This document shows, piece by piece, positions 34,801-48,189 of a stretch of 64,000 nt of DNA. A program made the translations under genes and the position numbers. The notes below the pieces were generated by a model. The model saw only the letters and a program-made list of their open reading frames with translations. It had not been told where the DNA came from and did no database searches. Where the stretch lies: positions 1-64,000 of the forward strand of contig QNGE01001303.1 in the NCBI GenBank assembly GCA_008508345.1. Reading direction: 5' to 3'. Position 1 is the stretch's first letter. Every line of letters starts with the position of its first letter. Source of the stretch: Paragonimus westermani (lineage: Eukaryota > Platyhelminthes > Trematoda > Plagiorchiida > Troglotrematidae).

Positions 34801-36186
34801 TATAGCACACAGATGAACTAGCTAGAAAAATATCCATTGATGTTCCACTTTGTGTACGTTCAGGTTAGCTGTGTCCTCGTTATCGATCGCAGCACATTTT
34901 CAGAGTACTCGGAGATGTGCAAAACAGCATCAGTCATCTTGTAATTGTGCTTCCAAGATGTCATACATCGTTGAGTAGGCAACACTATTCTGTTGTCTCA
35001 CATTATCCGATCTACATTCACTACCTGGCACCGCATTTCAATTCAGCGACAGTAAGGTGTCATTCTGGATTATTTCGTTCGTAGATGACCCAGAAGAATG
35101 TCGTTTAGTATCCTTTGGAAGCTACTGATGTAAGATTACTTTTCTGTATTTGGACCTATCCAGTAATGTTACAGACAGAAAATTGTCAAATGTTGTCGCA
35201 ATCTTAACGTGTACCTCGAAAAGCTGTCAAAGTTTGGGATGGCTCTCAATTCTGTGAAAGTCGAACAATCCTACCAAATTGTGTTGATTTCACCCTAGGT
35301 ATACTTTGCCATAGTTACTGTCAAGTATCATTTGGGGTAGGGGGCTACGTTGGGATACCTGCAGGTTGTGCGTTGTGCAGAAGGTACATAAAAATGATTT
35401 CCACTATTTCGATGTGATACGTTGTTGGAACCATTTTTTTTACTATTGTTAATGTATGTATATGTACATATGTATACATAGTTTGATTCAGAGACACTAT
35501 CATCAACTATAATATCCGATCAAGAGCATGCTATCGTCAATGCCCTTCGTAGATCACTTCGCGGCATGACGTTATTGTGTGCTGGTTAAGATGGCCGCAG
35601 AAAAGAATTTACAATGCGATGTAATTGACACAGAACGCACATACACACACGTACACACTTTTATGTGCCAACAAACAAAATAGCTAACTGCTTTGTCCCA
35701 TCATCGTCTGCGTGCCAGCCAAATTTTCAAACCTGGTCAAAAACGATCGATTGCAGGCGTGCATTTCTGTGCGTATAGTGTGCGCACACGCGTGTGCTAA
35801 TTGCACCAACATCGTATGTGCGTGTGTTTGCCAGATGCGCACAAGTGTACATCAAAACAGCGAGCGCGTAGTGCCGACCTACTCGCGGGCGCATCCGCCG
35901 TCTTGGCTTGTATGTGATTCAGCCACAAATTTATGGAATACCTGATTAGCCAGGTATGCTACTGGCAGTGTTTGTTGTCAAATGTTAACTCCTTAGAAGG
36001 ATCACACACATTCAGGAGAGCAGTTAGGAATTGGTGTGATCACAATCGTGCGCACACAACGACTGTAAGACGTGATATCACGGAAAGTGACCATTGTTCA
36101 AAAAGGACCTCATTTTCAAACAGAGACAATCGATGGTGTTTGTAAGTAACGCCGAATATAGTTGGTTTCTTGGGTAGCTTATATAG
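31891..36186. other. No gene; AT-rich with CA/TG-rich patch
   Basis: Nothing recognisable as coding. About 35636-35835 is rich in ACACAC and TGTGTG words. Small AT palindrome near 35452-35482. Confidence 0.4.
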
Positions 36187-36259
36187 CACACGTCACGTCG
36201 TCTGATGCGTCTCCGGTAAACCATCACCTGACTGAGTTACTTCGGCCTGTAACTTGCAG

Positions 36260-36293
<34 letters not shown>

Positions 36294-36342
36294 NNNNNNN
36301 NNNNNNNNNNNNNNNNNNNNNNNNNNNNNNNNNNNNNNNNNN

Positions 36343-36380
<38 letters not shown>

Positions 36381-36439
36381 CTGTAAGTTATATTCCCATT
36401 TCACTCAATCTGATGACGGTTTACCGGACGTGACGTGTG
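36187..36439. repeat. Foldback repeat around an AT dinucleotide run
   Basis: CACACGTCACGTC and CGGTAAACC at the left end recur inverted at the right end, then CTGTAACTTGCAGTTATAT on the left pairs with ATATAACTGTAAGTTATAT on the right. The left arm has about 13 extra bases. The centre is (TA)n on both sides of an assembly gap, so the real length is unknown. It resembles a short inverted-repeat element whose core is a TA microsatellite. Confidence 0.75.
36294..36342. other. Assembly gap, 49 N
   Basis: A run of N inside the (TA)n tract; the gap length may be arbitrary. A reading frame through this region is an artefact. Confidence 0.99.
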
Positions 36440-39400
36440 AGAATCTACTTGAACTAATAGCGATCTAAGTGAATGCTGTTGGTTTCCACTGCATGGGTAA
36501 TGAATATGCACATGCTGGTCTCATTACGATGCACAACTCATTGGTTAATTAGTCGGACAGACATCAATAAAATCCCCAGGCAAATGGTGTGTAACTTGCT
36601 AAAATAAACCTAAGTGCTTTATAAAGCGTTTAGTTGTCACCGTGCCGTGGTTAAACACAAATGCTCCTGTCATCGTTCGAAAGATTTTCAAGAGAATCGG
36701 TGTGAGTCGATACGTCGGATACGTAGTACGACACCTTAAACGACAGACAGATTAGTTGGGAGAGAATAATTTATACTAAAATAGTTCATCACGTTACATA
36801 CACCGTGCAACAGAATTATGCAGCCACCCTATTTTTCAACTGTATCTTTGGGCCAACAACAGTTAGTTTTCACAGCAAACAAACTAATGCCATTCGGAAA
36901 CTGTAAACTGAATCATATATGAACAAAGGTGATTTTAATTGTGCGCAGAAAAACATCAAAAATAGGTGTAACACAAGTATACAGCAGCTGCAGGTTGCAG
37001 TGCCGTGTTCAAGCTGATGCACCAGTCTATTGTTGTGTGATCAGGTAACCATCCGTTGCTTTGAGGATCGAATGTGTCTTCGTCTAGTCAATATTACAGT
37101 TTCCAGAAATATCGTAAGGAACGTTGTTGAGATCGGCTTGAAAGAATTAAGAGGTATCTGATATGTGGAACAAAGATGGTGAACAATAGTCTTATCAATG
37201 CGAGACAACCGAGGACCTTTATGATTGAAACGAAAAATGCTTCTGGACTCATAGGAACATTTAAACTCATCGTCTTCACAAATTTGAAAGGGAAGCTGAA
37301 CGTAATTTCATGGTTGATTCACAAGAAAATGATTGCAACCGTTTCACTGAGTCAGCAACAGTAGTCTTGCTGACTGTGGACTAGGATTTATGCTCTCTGG
37401 ACTTATCAGTGACGTCTCATTTATTTCACCGACAGAGAAGAAAATGCTCCGGATAGGCTTTCTGTATGAAGACTGTTGGCCTGGTCTTAATGAGTTGCAT
37501 GTGTTCTTTAATGGATGCACTAACAGCAAACTTTACTTAGCGTGAGTGAACTGGTCACGCTAGATGGTATTCCGGAGACCAACTTTTGTACTCCGACAAT
37601 AGAATGCCTTCAGTTGTGCTTCACTGCTCCCAAATGTCGTCGGTCTGCAGTTTTACAGGAGGACAGCACCTCAACTTAGTTGCTACATAGGACAAATACA
37701 ATAATATTATCCTAAGAGGCACTCCGCTATACCTGTTAGACTGCCAAAAATTCCCACGCTTCGATTCAGTCGCTTACTAACTCCCCGTCTTGTTATGGAC
37801 GATGCACATCTAGGCGGACTGCTGCTCACATCGGGTTTGATTTACACCGAGAGCATTGACATTAATGCCCGGCGACTGCAACATCGACTGAGCGAATACG
37901 TACATCCGATCCTCGAAGCACCTGACTTTCGCGTGAACGGTTAAAGTTGGACTCGCGGATCAACCTGAAGACATAGTACGGTGGACTGGGTTTCCCGTAT
38001 ACTTTTGATTTGGCCATTTTCCCTGCCTCTGTGCATAATATTTTATTTACTAAAGATATTCACACAAATTTATTCTACATTATCAGATTGGGGTTTGTTC
38101 GTTAGTTGCGAAAATTGGTTGTCCACCCAGTGAAACGGAAGATATTACCAGGAGGTGGGATGGTTTTATAACCTTGTAACGAGATGTGTTGAATGTGTAA
38201 GTTATCGAACCATATCATAACGCCCTGGTATTTTATTCCTTTCACTGCGTACACGAGAAGCGTTCCAGAACTATGCACAAACAGTTCACTTCAATATTTG
38301 TGGTTATGGTCTGCTCAGGGTGACTTGGGATAGGATACGGTGGGAAACGGTTCATTCGTAGGGGATACAAACATCATGCAGCTTTCCCCCGGACAATTTA
38401 AACATTAATTATAAATTATTTGATTAAGCGTCGGCCACTGTATGTAGTTGTGCAAACATAGCTATAAAAAGCGTTCCAAGAGGCAGTTAAACCAATTGTT
38501 TTGAGCATATTTCTTTTCACACGTTTGCGAATCATTCGCAACCCTAGTGTAAACAGTTACAACCTAGTGAACCATTAGGTAAGCCAATTACTCAATACCA
38601 TTATTGCAGGTGTGATAAATGCTTCACTTGTTGAAAAAAATGTGCGAGGTTTGAAAAATGACCCTGTGGTACCCACGATTCGGGAAGACTGGAAGATAAC
38701 AAATTCCAAGGATTTAAACTAATCTTGCACAACAGAACAAACCTATACACACAAAATATTCACCAAACCGTGGTCGACTAACGAGAGGGTACAAGAGATG
38801 CTATGTTACATAGCCGTCCTATTTAAAGGGACACTGCATCGAGTGTTACATGGCCAATGTGAGCTAGCCAGTGCAAGTGATTATCAATTAATCCAATACG
38901 CATTTAGGATTAAAGTGGGGGTTGTAGTCATGTATCTCGTGAAATGTGGCGACCTGCTTTTCCAGCCGTGTTCGATTATTCCGAAATCTTTCGGCAACAC
39001 ATTTTAGACATTACTAGTGGTCGAACATACCGTCGGTAAAGTGGGACACGTACTGTTTTACGGAATCAATGCGGTTGTAGCTATCCTGACAGACTCGCTA
39101 ATTTTTTAATGATCTCATTATGAAGTCTGTAGAGAAAAACAAATGATAACTTAAGAGACTCCACAACGATATTGCAAAATAGAACAGACAAAAGCGTGAA
39201 CCAGAAGAGGATCATTGCGTCATCATCAACAAAACCAGATCTGTGGATAACCGAAGTGAGTGGCTTCACGAGGCTTGCTGTTAAAACCTGTTCAGTTATA
39301 ACTCCAAATGATGTTTTCAAGCTAGAAGGTATGCAGAAGACATATCGATCGCGTCAGAACAGCATTGTGTGACTAACTCAGTTGCGTAAAGTAGCCGGAC

Positions 39401-40490
39401 ATTCAGCTTTTCGATTTCTGAAAAGCACTAAGGGATTCTGATCGATATGCACTGGACATCGCTCATAATGGCAGAGATCAAAAGCAAACACGCGAGCGTG
39501 TATTTTGGACCCCAGTAACGAAGTCAACATAAGGATGGAAGTGGCTTGTTGAAGCATTGTGAACCTTACTTGTATTGTTTATCTCCATGATTTCTTTACA
39601 GAGTGACTTTAACAGTCCGGTACTTGAAACAGCTATATTGGTTCAGTTGTATGAGAAGCCGTTATTCGAATCCGCCATAACGTTGGAGCCTAATAGATGG
39701 GTATCTTCTCACATAGCACAGCAATGTACAAAAGATTGCATAGCTATCGTTCAGAGTTAAGAAGGGAACTTTTAAGTTAAGCATTTTGAATATTTGGTTG
39801 TGAATTGAAAGCCTTTTCTAATTTGTCCAAAGTTTCCCCTTCAGATAGCCTTTTCAGTTGGTCCCTTCAAAATTCTGCACCAGACTCCGTTTTTGTGCCT
39901 TCAGAGTTGGTAATTGGTATATACCCATCATATCACATGGCGTTGAGGTCCGTTTCAAGTGCTTGTGGGGTGAACACATTGACTGCTATATCGTCTACCT
40001 CGTGTGAATCACTGCCAACTTACCACTTCTAAACGATCAGCTTAACATCCTCCTTCCAAGCAATTGACACATTGACCGAAATACTTGCCTCAAAGGCGTG
40101 TAGGTCGGAGTTCATGGCAAAGGTCTTTTTAAGGTTTAGCTATAAACAAATACTTTACTCAAGCATTGTGAATTTTCAAAAAAGCAACGGCTGAAAAGTT
40201 CATATGAATGCGAAATCCGCAATCAACCGTAAGCGGTGTTTAGTTGGCATTCAATTAAATTCTCCGACTGCCCATCAGCAACATCCATTACAAACCTTTG
40301 ATGTGTTACTTTAAGTTTATCCTTCATTCAAAGATCGTGCAATCCGTCTGGTTGATCGAAATCGTCTGCATCTTATGGCCATTAAATCGCAACAATACAC
40401 TTTACATGCTGACCAGAATCATATTGCTAACACAACAGGTCTTAAGAAATGGATAACGAAACCATGGGCAAGTTTTGAACGATGTGCACA
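36440..40490. other. No recognisable gene
   Basis: AT-rich with short chance frames. A more GC-balanced part at about 37560-38000 gave no motif. At about 40185-40240 GTTCATATGAATGCGAAATC weakly resembles part of the SINE-like body at 59.45 kb. Confidence 0.35.
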
Positions 40491-40499
40491 CAGCTAAGC

Positions 40500-41200
40500 T
40501 TTAGCACCTATCTCGTCAATCGTAGATGAACTGAAACTGTACAAACAACATAACGATGATATGTCCCATACTAGACAAAATAAGGAACAAACCGGAAAAG
40601 CGCTTCCAGATTCTAAATTTGTCAGGTATGAACGAGGAAACAGTTTAGTGTTTTTGGATGTCTTACTATAGCTGCTTCCTGATGGATCTGTTGAATATCT
40701 GTTGTACCGCAAGCCACATGGGACAAGATAAAAATATTGAACTTTATGAGTTTCTTTTTTTGTTGCACAAGAAGGGTCATTGGTTCATCTACTGTTTCAT
40801 GAGACTGTCAAGAATAGGCGTATAAAGCAAGCGGTATTGCTTGAAGTACTTAGTGCGAACAGCTTCCGGGGTAGTTTTATTGAAAAATGAATTGAAGCTT
40901 ACTCATCGGAAAGCCTAATCGTGGAAATGCGTAAAACTGCCTGCATCAAGTCGGTTTAAACCAGCTGTTGCATCTGACGATTTCTCCGCAGCTAAGGAAG
41001 AGTCCACATTAATAGAATGAGAGGAATGTTTGAAGCCACTGACGAAGGGCACATTCTAAAGTGAATGACAGGTGAACTAGTGCGCCTGCGACTGAGTTGC
41101 ACTCAATGTGGACATAACATCGTTTCACCCATCACAAGGCAGTTTTAGATTACAGGTCATAGTGTCAATAATAAATATTCGTTTTCGGTCCAGATAAACG
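40500..41200 (+). pseudogene. Penelope-like element RT/endonuclease remnant
   Basis: Plus-strand pieces read RYERGNSLVFLDVLL, DGSVEYLLYRKPHGT (about 40681-40720), then FRGSFIEK-IEAYSS, and SCTQCGHNIVSPITRQF. The FLDV...YRKP pair is the conserved end of the PLE reverse transcriptase palm; the Cys motif fits the start of the GIY-YIG endonuclease with its YIG lost. Stops are frequent. The upstream palm motifs were not readable. It parallels the clearer PLE at 57.7-59.0 kb, where FLDV, SVYRKTT and SFVPAAYKRSLV appear in the same order. Confidence 0.55.
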
Positions 41201-42180
41201 CTTACAAATCACAAATACTCAACTGTATCGAAGTTTTGTGGATCAGGCGTCGGTAGCCGGTTCTATGCGTTCATAAACTGTCATGCTTTGCTTAACCTGG
41301 CTTTAACGGTGAATAGGGTTCAACATGCATATTAGGTTATGCCTCCGGTCATTTCATCCAAGATTTGTTTCGCTTTTGTTTTCCGCACTAGTCACACGTT
41401 TACGACTGACAAGAGTATGCCAAATAAATTCATATGGTAATGCGTGTCTTCCGATTGTTCTATTCTAAGGGCTGGTAGAAACTCAGTGTTGCAAACAATT
41501 GAAATCCTGTGTCACTCTGATGGCAACCGAAACTGATTTTTTCAAACAAGACTAACTGAGCCACATCGTAGAACCCTATTTGAAGAGTGAAATTAAAAGG
41601 TGAATTAATGATTTAACTGAGTTCTCGTTATACGAATACAACGGTTTTTTGTCTAAGTGCCAACCATATCAACTGACCGGCAAATCTAACTGATGTCCAC
41701 ATGCTACGTGGTCACAATTCAATAACCGTGTATTCGGGTGCAAAACCGGACAACTATTATGCATGGTTCGTTTGGACAAACTGAATTTGGGCACACGGAA
41801 TAGTGAATTGAAGATTACTGAACGTATACATTGTGTGACTTGGATGCCTACGAATGTAGTAAGGAAATGAAACGGTAAACACTGCAAGAAAGTCTTATAG
41901 CTGCCTCATAACCTTCCATTGAACTTTACATGTTAATGTGTATGTTGTGGGAAATTCGATTTCCATTGTTTGGATGCAGATACGTGAAATTCCGACAGTC
42001 AGTTGCATCCCGGTTTTTTCTAATGGTTATGGATTAGAACTTGCCCTCCCTCTCATGATTAAAGGATTGCCAAACAACAGTACAATCCCCTAATGTGTGT
42101 TGGTATTCCTTATTACACTGATGACTGTACTGAAGTGATGTTGTCAGTAAAAGATGTTACAGCGATCTGAATGCTCAGCG

Positions 42181-42258
42181 GTTACGAGCAAGTTTCAATA
42201 TTCTAAATTTCAACCACCTCGGGTGGCCTTCCTCAGAGTATTACAACTTGCTCGTAAC
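42181..42258 (-). other. Hairpin with hammerhead-ribozyme-like core
   Basis: A perfect 14 bp outer stem (GTTACGAGCAAGTT and its complement), a 2x2 mismatch, and an 8 bp inner stem with one mismatch enclose, on the minus strand, CTGAGGA, a 6-7 bp stem with loop CGA, and GAAA. CTGANGA...stem II...GAAA is the hammerhead core. The cleavage position is not well satisfied (a G lies where A, C or U is needed) and stem III is absent or minimal, so it may be degenerate. PLEs are known to carry such motifs. Confidence 0.5.
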
Positions 42259-44985
42259 GTTGTGTTATTCCCAGTCTGTTTATCAATAACATGTTAAACA
42301 CGACACCCAAACTGTTCAGCTTCATTCGTACTAAATTTGGTGCGGATATCTTACAAGTGAATGCTCAGCCGTTCAGCACAAAAAAGTGTAAATCCAATCT
42401 GAATTATTTTCCAGACATGTCATTTACAATTTGCTTATGAAGAATCACCCTAAAGCTTACCAATTTTGTGGTTTTGTTCTTAACGTATTGTACACCTTTA
42501 CTTTTCAAAACGCTTTGTTTGGGGTTGAAATACTTCTACAAACAACGTTTTTAGAGTTGAAGTCATTGCTCAATCTGTCTAAACCGTAGGTCCACAGAGC
42601 CACACGCATGAGCACCGATCGATATCACATAATCTGGTTTGTGGACATGCACAGACTGAGTATTCTCTTACTAACGGGCCGACGACTAAGATCTGGCATC
42701 GCGCGCACATCAGTGTGATCGTTTTGGTAACCAGTGCCCTGAAGCTTAGTCGGTGCATATGCCTGTTGTAACCGTGGCCTCTTCATCGGTGGTGTTCGGT
42801 GCGTTCCAAGCAAAACTCGCATAGGGCCTACGAGTAAGTTAAACAATGGTCGGAAAGACGCAAGCGTAACTACCTTGGTGACTAGAATAATGAACGATGC
42901 TCTGAGAAAGAGCAACCACTTACTGTGCGCAGTTCGTTGCACGACTAAAGAAGGTGACACTGAGTTCAAATCAAGCCCCCAACAGCAGGCATACATAGGA
43001 GCACTCGTCCAGAACAGACAGGGAGAAAGGCGTTCAGGCAACCGGAACTCTTAGAGCGGTCACACGATTGTTGGTTGCCAACACGTACTACCACCGTTAA
43101 ACGTATGAAATCTGACCTATGGAATTGGGTTATTATGAACAAAGCAGCCGGGGTAGCAGGTGTGATTCAAACAGCCCATTACAAATTGCAAAGTGAATGC
43201 AATGGACCAAACATCAAAGGAACATTCCCAACTATTCGTCGCCAGCAAGACACAGGTGACAAACACCTCGAGGAAAAGACGCAAAGTTGAAAAACCCTGA
43301 CCGAAGATGATGCTGCTAGTTGAAATCCAATTGGCTCATCGTGGTGAATATCCTGCTAAGTATGTGAGCAAATGCGTCAGTGGTTTCTCGGGGTACATGT
43401 GACGGCAAATGGAAATACATCCGTAATTCAGCTTGTCATTTCGTCAGGGTTATGCGGTCGACAGGGAACCTGTGTGTCATCAGTAACAGCATTAATCTGT
43501 GTTCAGAAATATATTTTCAGTTACATGACATAAAATGCATGACATAGCATGACATATATGGGATGTACCTCAAAAATAGTATAAGCAACTTCCTTCTGAA
43601 TTAATGGGGTATGCACCCACTTGGTGTCCTGGGGAACGGCTTGGTTGTCGTCACTTACATGGAAGACCACCATCCAGAAAAAGCTAGCTAGTGAGCTGCC
43701 TACATGGAGTTACTGTGTATGTATTTCGGAGAGCATTCAAGTAAACTGCCCGACACGATTTGCCGAGATGTAATCCGATTGATTAAACATAATTTAATTG
43801 GACTGTACTGTTAACTTGGTTTGGATTGCTTATTGAAACCACACATGGTATAGGGCTTTCAGATTTGATTAAAATCGCTCAAAGCTGTCTGGCAGAATTG
43901 CATAACGTCACTCCGCCCCAGATGCAGGTCTCTGACAGGTAGAGTCGGCTTAGCAAAAACTTCCAACCAGCTTCAAGTTGCCACTGGTTAAATCGACCGG
44001 ATTGAGATACTGGGATCACAGAATTACTGATAAATCTTAACAAGATGATTGCTTATGTGAAAAAAAGGAAAACGTATGTTCTAGGATGTAGATATCTTGT
44101 TAAAACTTTTCGGCCGCCTAACACAAGCAATTCAAACATGTTATGCGAAGGGCATACAATGAGATGAATTACTGACTTATCACTCGCAGTTATCGGACCA
44201 TTTTAGTAGTGCTCGAAGCCGTTCTGATGTAGAGTCAATTAGACTTGGTTAGTATTCAACAGGGAATTCCTATTTCAATTCCGAAAAAAGTGCAATCTGC
44301 GGTTGAACAGAACATTTAACCCCTCGGATAAACCATCACTGACAAAAGTAATTCGTGTTTATTCCGTTTGGTCAGTTTAGGTCCTCTGATTAGCATGTTG
44401 AATCAGACCCAACTAGAGCTTAATTCTGGGGTCCTGATCATCGTTCATGCCGTGTGCGTGCGTATGGGTGATCTCCCACATTGCCCCTGGTCGTTGACTC
44501 CAAGTGTGGTCTATTCTTTATGTTCTCTTGAGCCATGCTCGCAAACTATTGTTGCAACACACCCAAAGTGAGGTAGATGAGCCAAGTTACAAAAGCCAGT
44601 CCGTTGAATGATCAGTGAAAACCACCTGAACTCTTGGTTTGCATGATGAGCTGACCATGACGACGGATAACCGACTTTCACCATAGGTCACGTGATCCGC
44701 CACCACCGACACGTCAACAAATTGTACTGTTCAGCTGGCCGTTGTCTTTGTGTGAGAAGTAAGACAATGAAAACTGTAACTTTTTACCGCGGTTTTTGCT
44801 GATAATACCGATATTTGAACTGACACCAGTTAATCACAATTTGCGGTCATTCGCGCACATGATCAGTCCATTTTACCACAGTCAATTGTACACTCATCGT
44901 ACGCTAAATGTAGGTTGGTGGGCCAAATCTAATTTGCTATTGTAGATGTTAAACGTGTGAATATAGAGGAAGCCGTTTTTAGCAT
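42259..44985. other. No recognised gene; more GC-balanced patch at 42.6-43.3 kb
   Basis: The patch has a 138-codon minus-strand frame and a 71-codon plus-strand frame, neither with a motif I recognise. It could be an old coding or element fragment. The rest is AT-rich non-coding. Confidence 0.3.
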
Positions 44986-45100
44986 TTAGGTTCCATCCCC
45001 TTCTCTTTTATTTCCGCTTTCTGGTCATGGTTGTATGGCAGTCAAGCATCAGTGAGAACCACTGATGTATTGCTGTCTAGGGTGATGATGAGGATGACTA
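44986..45100 (+). mobile_element. 5'-truncated RTE 3' end
   Basis: Begins in the pyrimidine-rich CCCCTTCTCTTTTATTTCC, then CATGGTTGTATGGCAGTCAAGCATC, CACTGATGTATTGCTGTCTA and a GAT-rich end. The same order is found after the RTE stop codon at 60.2-60.4 kb on the other strand. Confidence 0.7.
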
Positions 45101-45820
45101 GCAAGCGCATTAATTAACGTACTATCAGAGGGTACCCGTAGGCTCTGTTCACGCGATAGTATCGGAATTTCGGTGGCTGTCATCCTGACTTAAAGGGATC
45201 CTATACCCAACAGTATGGCGATTTCTTAGGATGGGGAATTGCCGGGATCTGTAGTTAGCATGGACCAGCGAATCCATGAAAAGTACAGACCTTCCGCTTG
45301 TAAGTCACCACACTGTTATGTAATCAGCAATTGAATACTCAGCACCAGGAGTGAAAGAAAAAGTTTGCAGTTGCTGTAAATTTCTAGGATCAAAGTGATC
45401 GAATGACTTTTTTGAATACCGGTCAATCATTTAGCTCCAGTTCATCATACCCCGCATAATTCCAAAGAGTTTGTTGTACTGGTTGGTAGTGGCCCAAAGT
45501 TGGCGATCTTCTAGACTGCAAAAAGTCTTGTGAACCTGGGTGTGAATGGGTCTTCGTCGTTGTGTAGTCTGGAAACGTCTTCAAAGTAAAGCTTTCTAGC
45601 ACGTACTGTAAAACATGTTATGTTGTTTTCTTTTGTTGATGGTGTTGTTCAATAATGCAGAACGGTCAATGCATACGACTAGTTCCAGTTTGTGGAGTTA
45701 TCCGTTGCTCACCTATACAACTCGGGAAACCATGACTTTGAAATAATCGGAGAAATGATGTACGAACTGTCATGATACTAGGCGGTTCCAACGAGTGGCT
45801 TAAAGTGCTGAACAGCATCC

Positions 45821-45839
45821 AGAGAGAGAGAGAGAGAGA
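45821..45839. repeat. (AG)n microsatellite
   Basis: Nine AG units in a row. Confidence 0.95.
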
Positions 45840-46654
45840 AATCGGCGTTCATCGGTCAGTTTTCTCTAACTAGATGAAGGATAACACAAACATTTTTGCG
45901 GAACAGGTATTTTTACCTTGGAGTTAGACTATGATGTTCGTTTTGTAAATGTGAATCTTTCGATTAGCTTGCTGACTTATCTTTAGGCTATTTATAGGCA
46001 AAGTAGTGCTGCTTGCATTCAACCGTAGACCAGTGTTTGTAGAAAAGAATAATGATCAGATATAACTCTGTTGTTCTCTAGTGCGTGTAAATGCTTCATT
46101 TTCCACTCTCGCTTTGTACCATCCTAACAGACATACAATGAGTTATGTTCACGATGTAAGACTTCTAAAAATAAGACAACCTCTGAAATTGAAAACGGTT
46201 GTACGTAACTGTACGTAACTGTAAAATTGTCCAGACTATTGGACAGATTGCTTTCAGTAGATTTTAAGAATGAGTGGGGCTGGGTAACGCTGTATTGGTT
46301 GCCAACCCTGTGAATGCAGGTCTAATTTACATCTGTAAGGCTTACCATTGTTAAACCCTTGGGAACATAGTGGGAACTGGTCGAAGTGTGATCTAATGTG
46401 CAATAAGGTACAAAGAACATGAGTAAAGTGTTGGTGACTGACACGGAGCTGTCAGGCTCTTGATGCATCTTGACTCTTACTATTTGTTTAAGTTTGACAT
46501 CATAAACAAATCAAATTGTTACTGTGAATTGGCTGATGTGGCTCATAATTTTTTGTGTGTGTGCATAATCAGTAACACTGACAATAAGCATTCTAAATGT
46601 ACTCGGACAGATTCATTTTTCTACGCGAACTGCGCTCAGTCTGTGAACTCATTA

Positions 46655-47035
46655 ATATCAGTTGAGACGGTCTGGTAAACGGGTTGTGAGTATTCATGGT
46701 TGTGTGTGGGCTGAGATACTGCCAGGACGCCCAGACCTAGACAGGAGAACGATTAGGGTTCTCAACCAAAGCCTTTGGCTCAAAAGCCTGTACCGCAAGG
46801 CAGCGGGTGGGTGGCGGTGTACCAGAAATGGTACGTTTTTCAGGAAGAGATGCCAACCATCTTCCAACCCCCAACCTGGAGGACCAGGAGACTGTGGTTT
46901 GTCAGACCTCTACCTGTTGGCCTGCCTGGTATGAGTAACTCTGTCCAGTTTAGCCCAAAAGGTCATCGAGATGCGCAAGCCGTCACACCACGTCAAGGTC
47001 CAGTCTCACCGTGACGGCTGGTAAACGGGACGATC
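46655..47035 (+). other. GC-richer island, possible non-LTR element fragment
   Basis: Composition differs sharply from its surroundings. Two overlapping frames are open for 79-90 codons (GRPDLDRRTIRVLNQSLWL...). The end, with AGTAACTCTGTCCAGTTTAGC and GGTCATCGAGATGCGCAAGCC, has the look of the 5' untranslated part of RTE-like elements in flukes. This is memory of style, not a match I can prove; a host exon is possible. Confidence 0.3.
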
Positions 47036-47734
47036 TTACAGTATCCTATATCCTCGAACGGACGGTTTAATGAAATGCAAAACGACACAAAATATGAGGT
47101 CGAATTCCTGTGGAACAGTTAAGTATCAGGTTTACACTCGGTCCTTTATCAAGCAAAACAAACAGACTTCACCAAACTCCAACGACCTCAACAGACGTAT
47201 TGCTTGTTGTATTTAAATCTTAAACTGAGTGTCTAGCAGTCTGTTGCCAAAAAACGAGCAGTCTGTTGTATTGTATAGTTCAAGTGAAATAATTTATCAA
47301 ATGCTGACATCGCTGTGTTTTTTGTTGTTGCGTACATGAAAATTTAGAAACTCTATTTTGCAGCACCCAATTTTAGTCCAAACTCACCACAGACTATTTT
47401 CATCAATTTACTGACCGGTTTTTCACGATCTCTTTTCGACTGCTTATCTGCCAGAAGTAAGCACGTGTGGAATTCCTATCTTGCCTCAGTTTTCAATCGA
47501 TAGTTTGAATATTACCTCAAACCAACATTTGTGTAAAAGTCTGTTGTATGTAAATCACAGTTATAAGCGGGCGTGAACAACAGATTGGAGTGAATAAAAG
47601 AGCTTGATATTGTTTTTTTGTGGTTATTACTACTGGTGTCTCAGCAACCATCATTCCGGTGAACTTTGATGAATATCCGATGGGATATTCCCGTCCGACC
47701 TTGTTTATGGCCTACATTAGTTCACCCGACCTAC

Positions 47735-47779
47735 ACACAGTCCTGATGAATTCATCAAACTAACGGACGAAGACTGTGT
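47735..47779 (+). other. Hairpin with a weak hammerhead-like core
   Basis: A perfect 8 bp stem ACACAGTC/GACTGTGT encloses CTGATGA and a later CGAA directly before the closing strand. Stem II is not formed and the last A of GAAA is G. Probably a decayed relative of the other two such hairpins, or chance. Confidence 0.25.
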
Positions 47780-48189
47780 AATTGGCAAACGATTGAAATT
47801 TTGAAGAAAAACCGGCTGATCAGTCAGAATGTGGTCCCAAGTTAATGGAACAGATATTTGAAATTCTGGAGTGAGAAATGCGCTAACAGCATGAGCATCC
47901 CAAGGAATACGAGATGATCATAGTTCAACCCACGCATCCGGTGCTACACGGTCATTCTCGATCATGTTGTGAATGACTGGGACTGAAGAACTCACTGCAA
48001 CAATGGAAACTTCAATATGCTCTTATTAAGATTACAGTTGTGTGACGACTATTTAGTGTTTCATTGTGTAGACGTTTGAGTCGTCCGTAAACACCGACTG
48101 CTAACCTTCGGTCGCTGATTATTCTCTCAGGGAATATCTTTATGTTCAGGTTGAACATCATCCATTATTGTTTACAGCTTTTGTTTCCA

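Noticed and set aside
36162..36380. Open frame through the TA run and N gap
   Set aside because: It consists of translated dinucleotide repeat and unknown bases.
42625..43041. 138-codon minus-strand frame
   Set aside because: No motif, no related neighbour; mentioned only as part of a GC-balanced patch.
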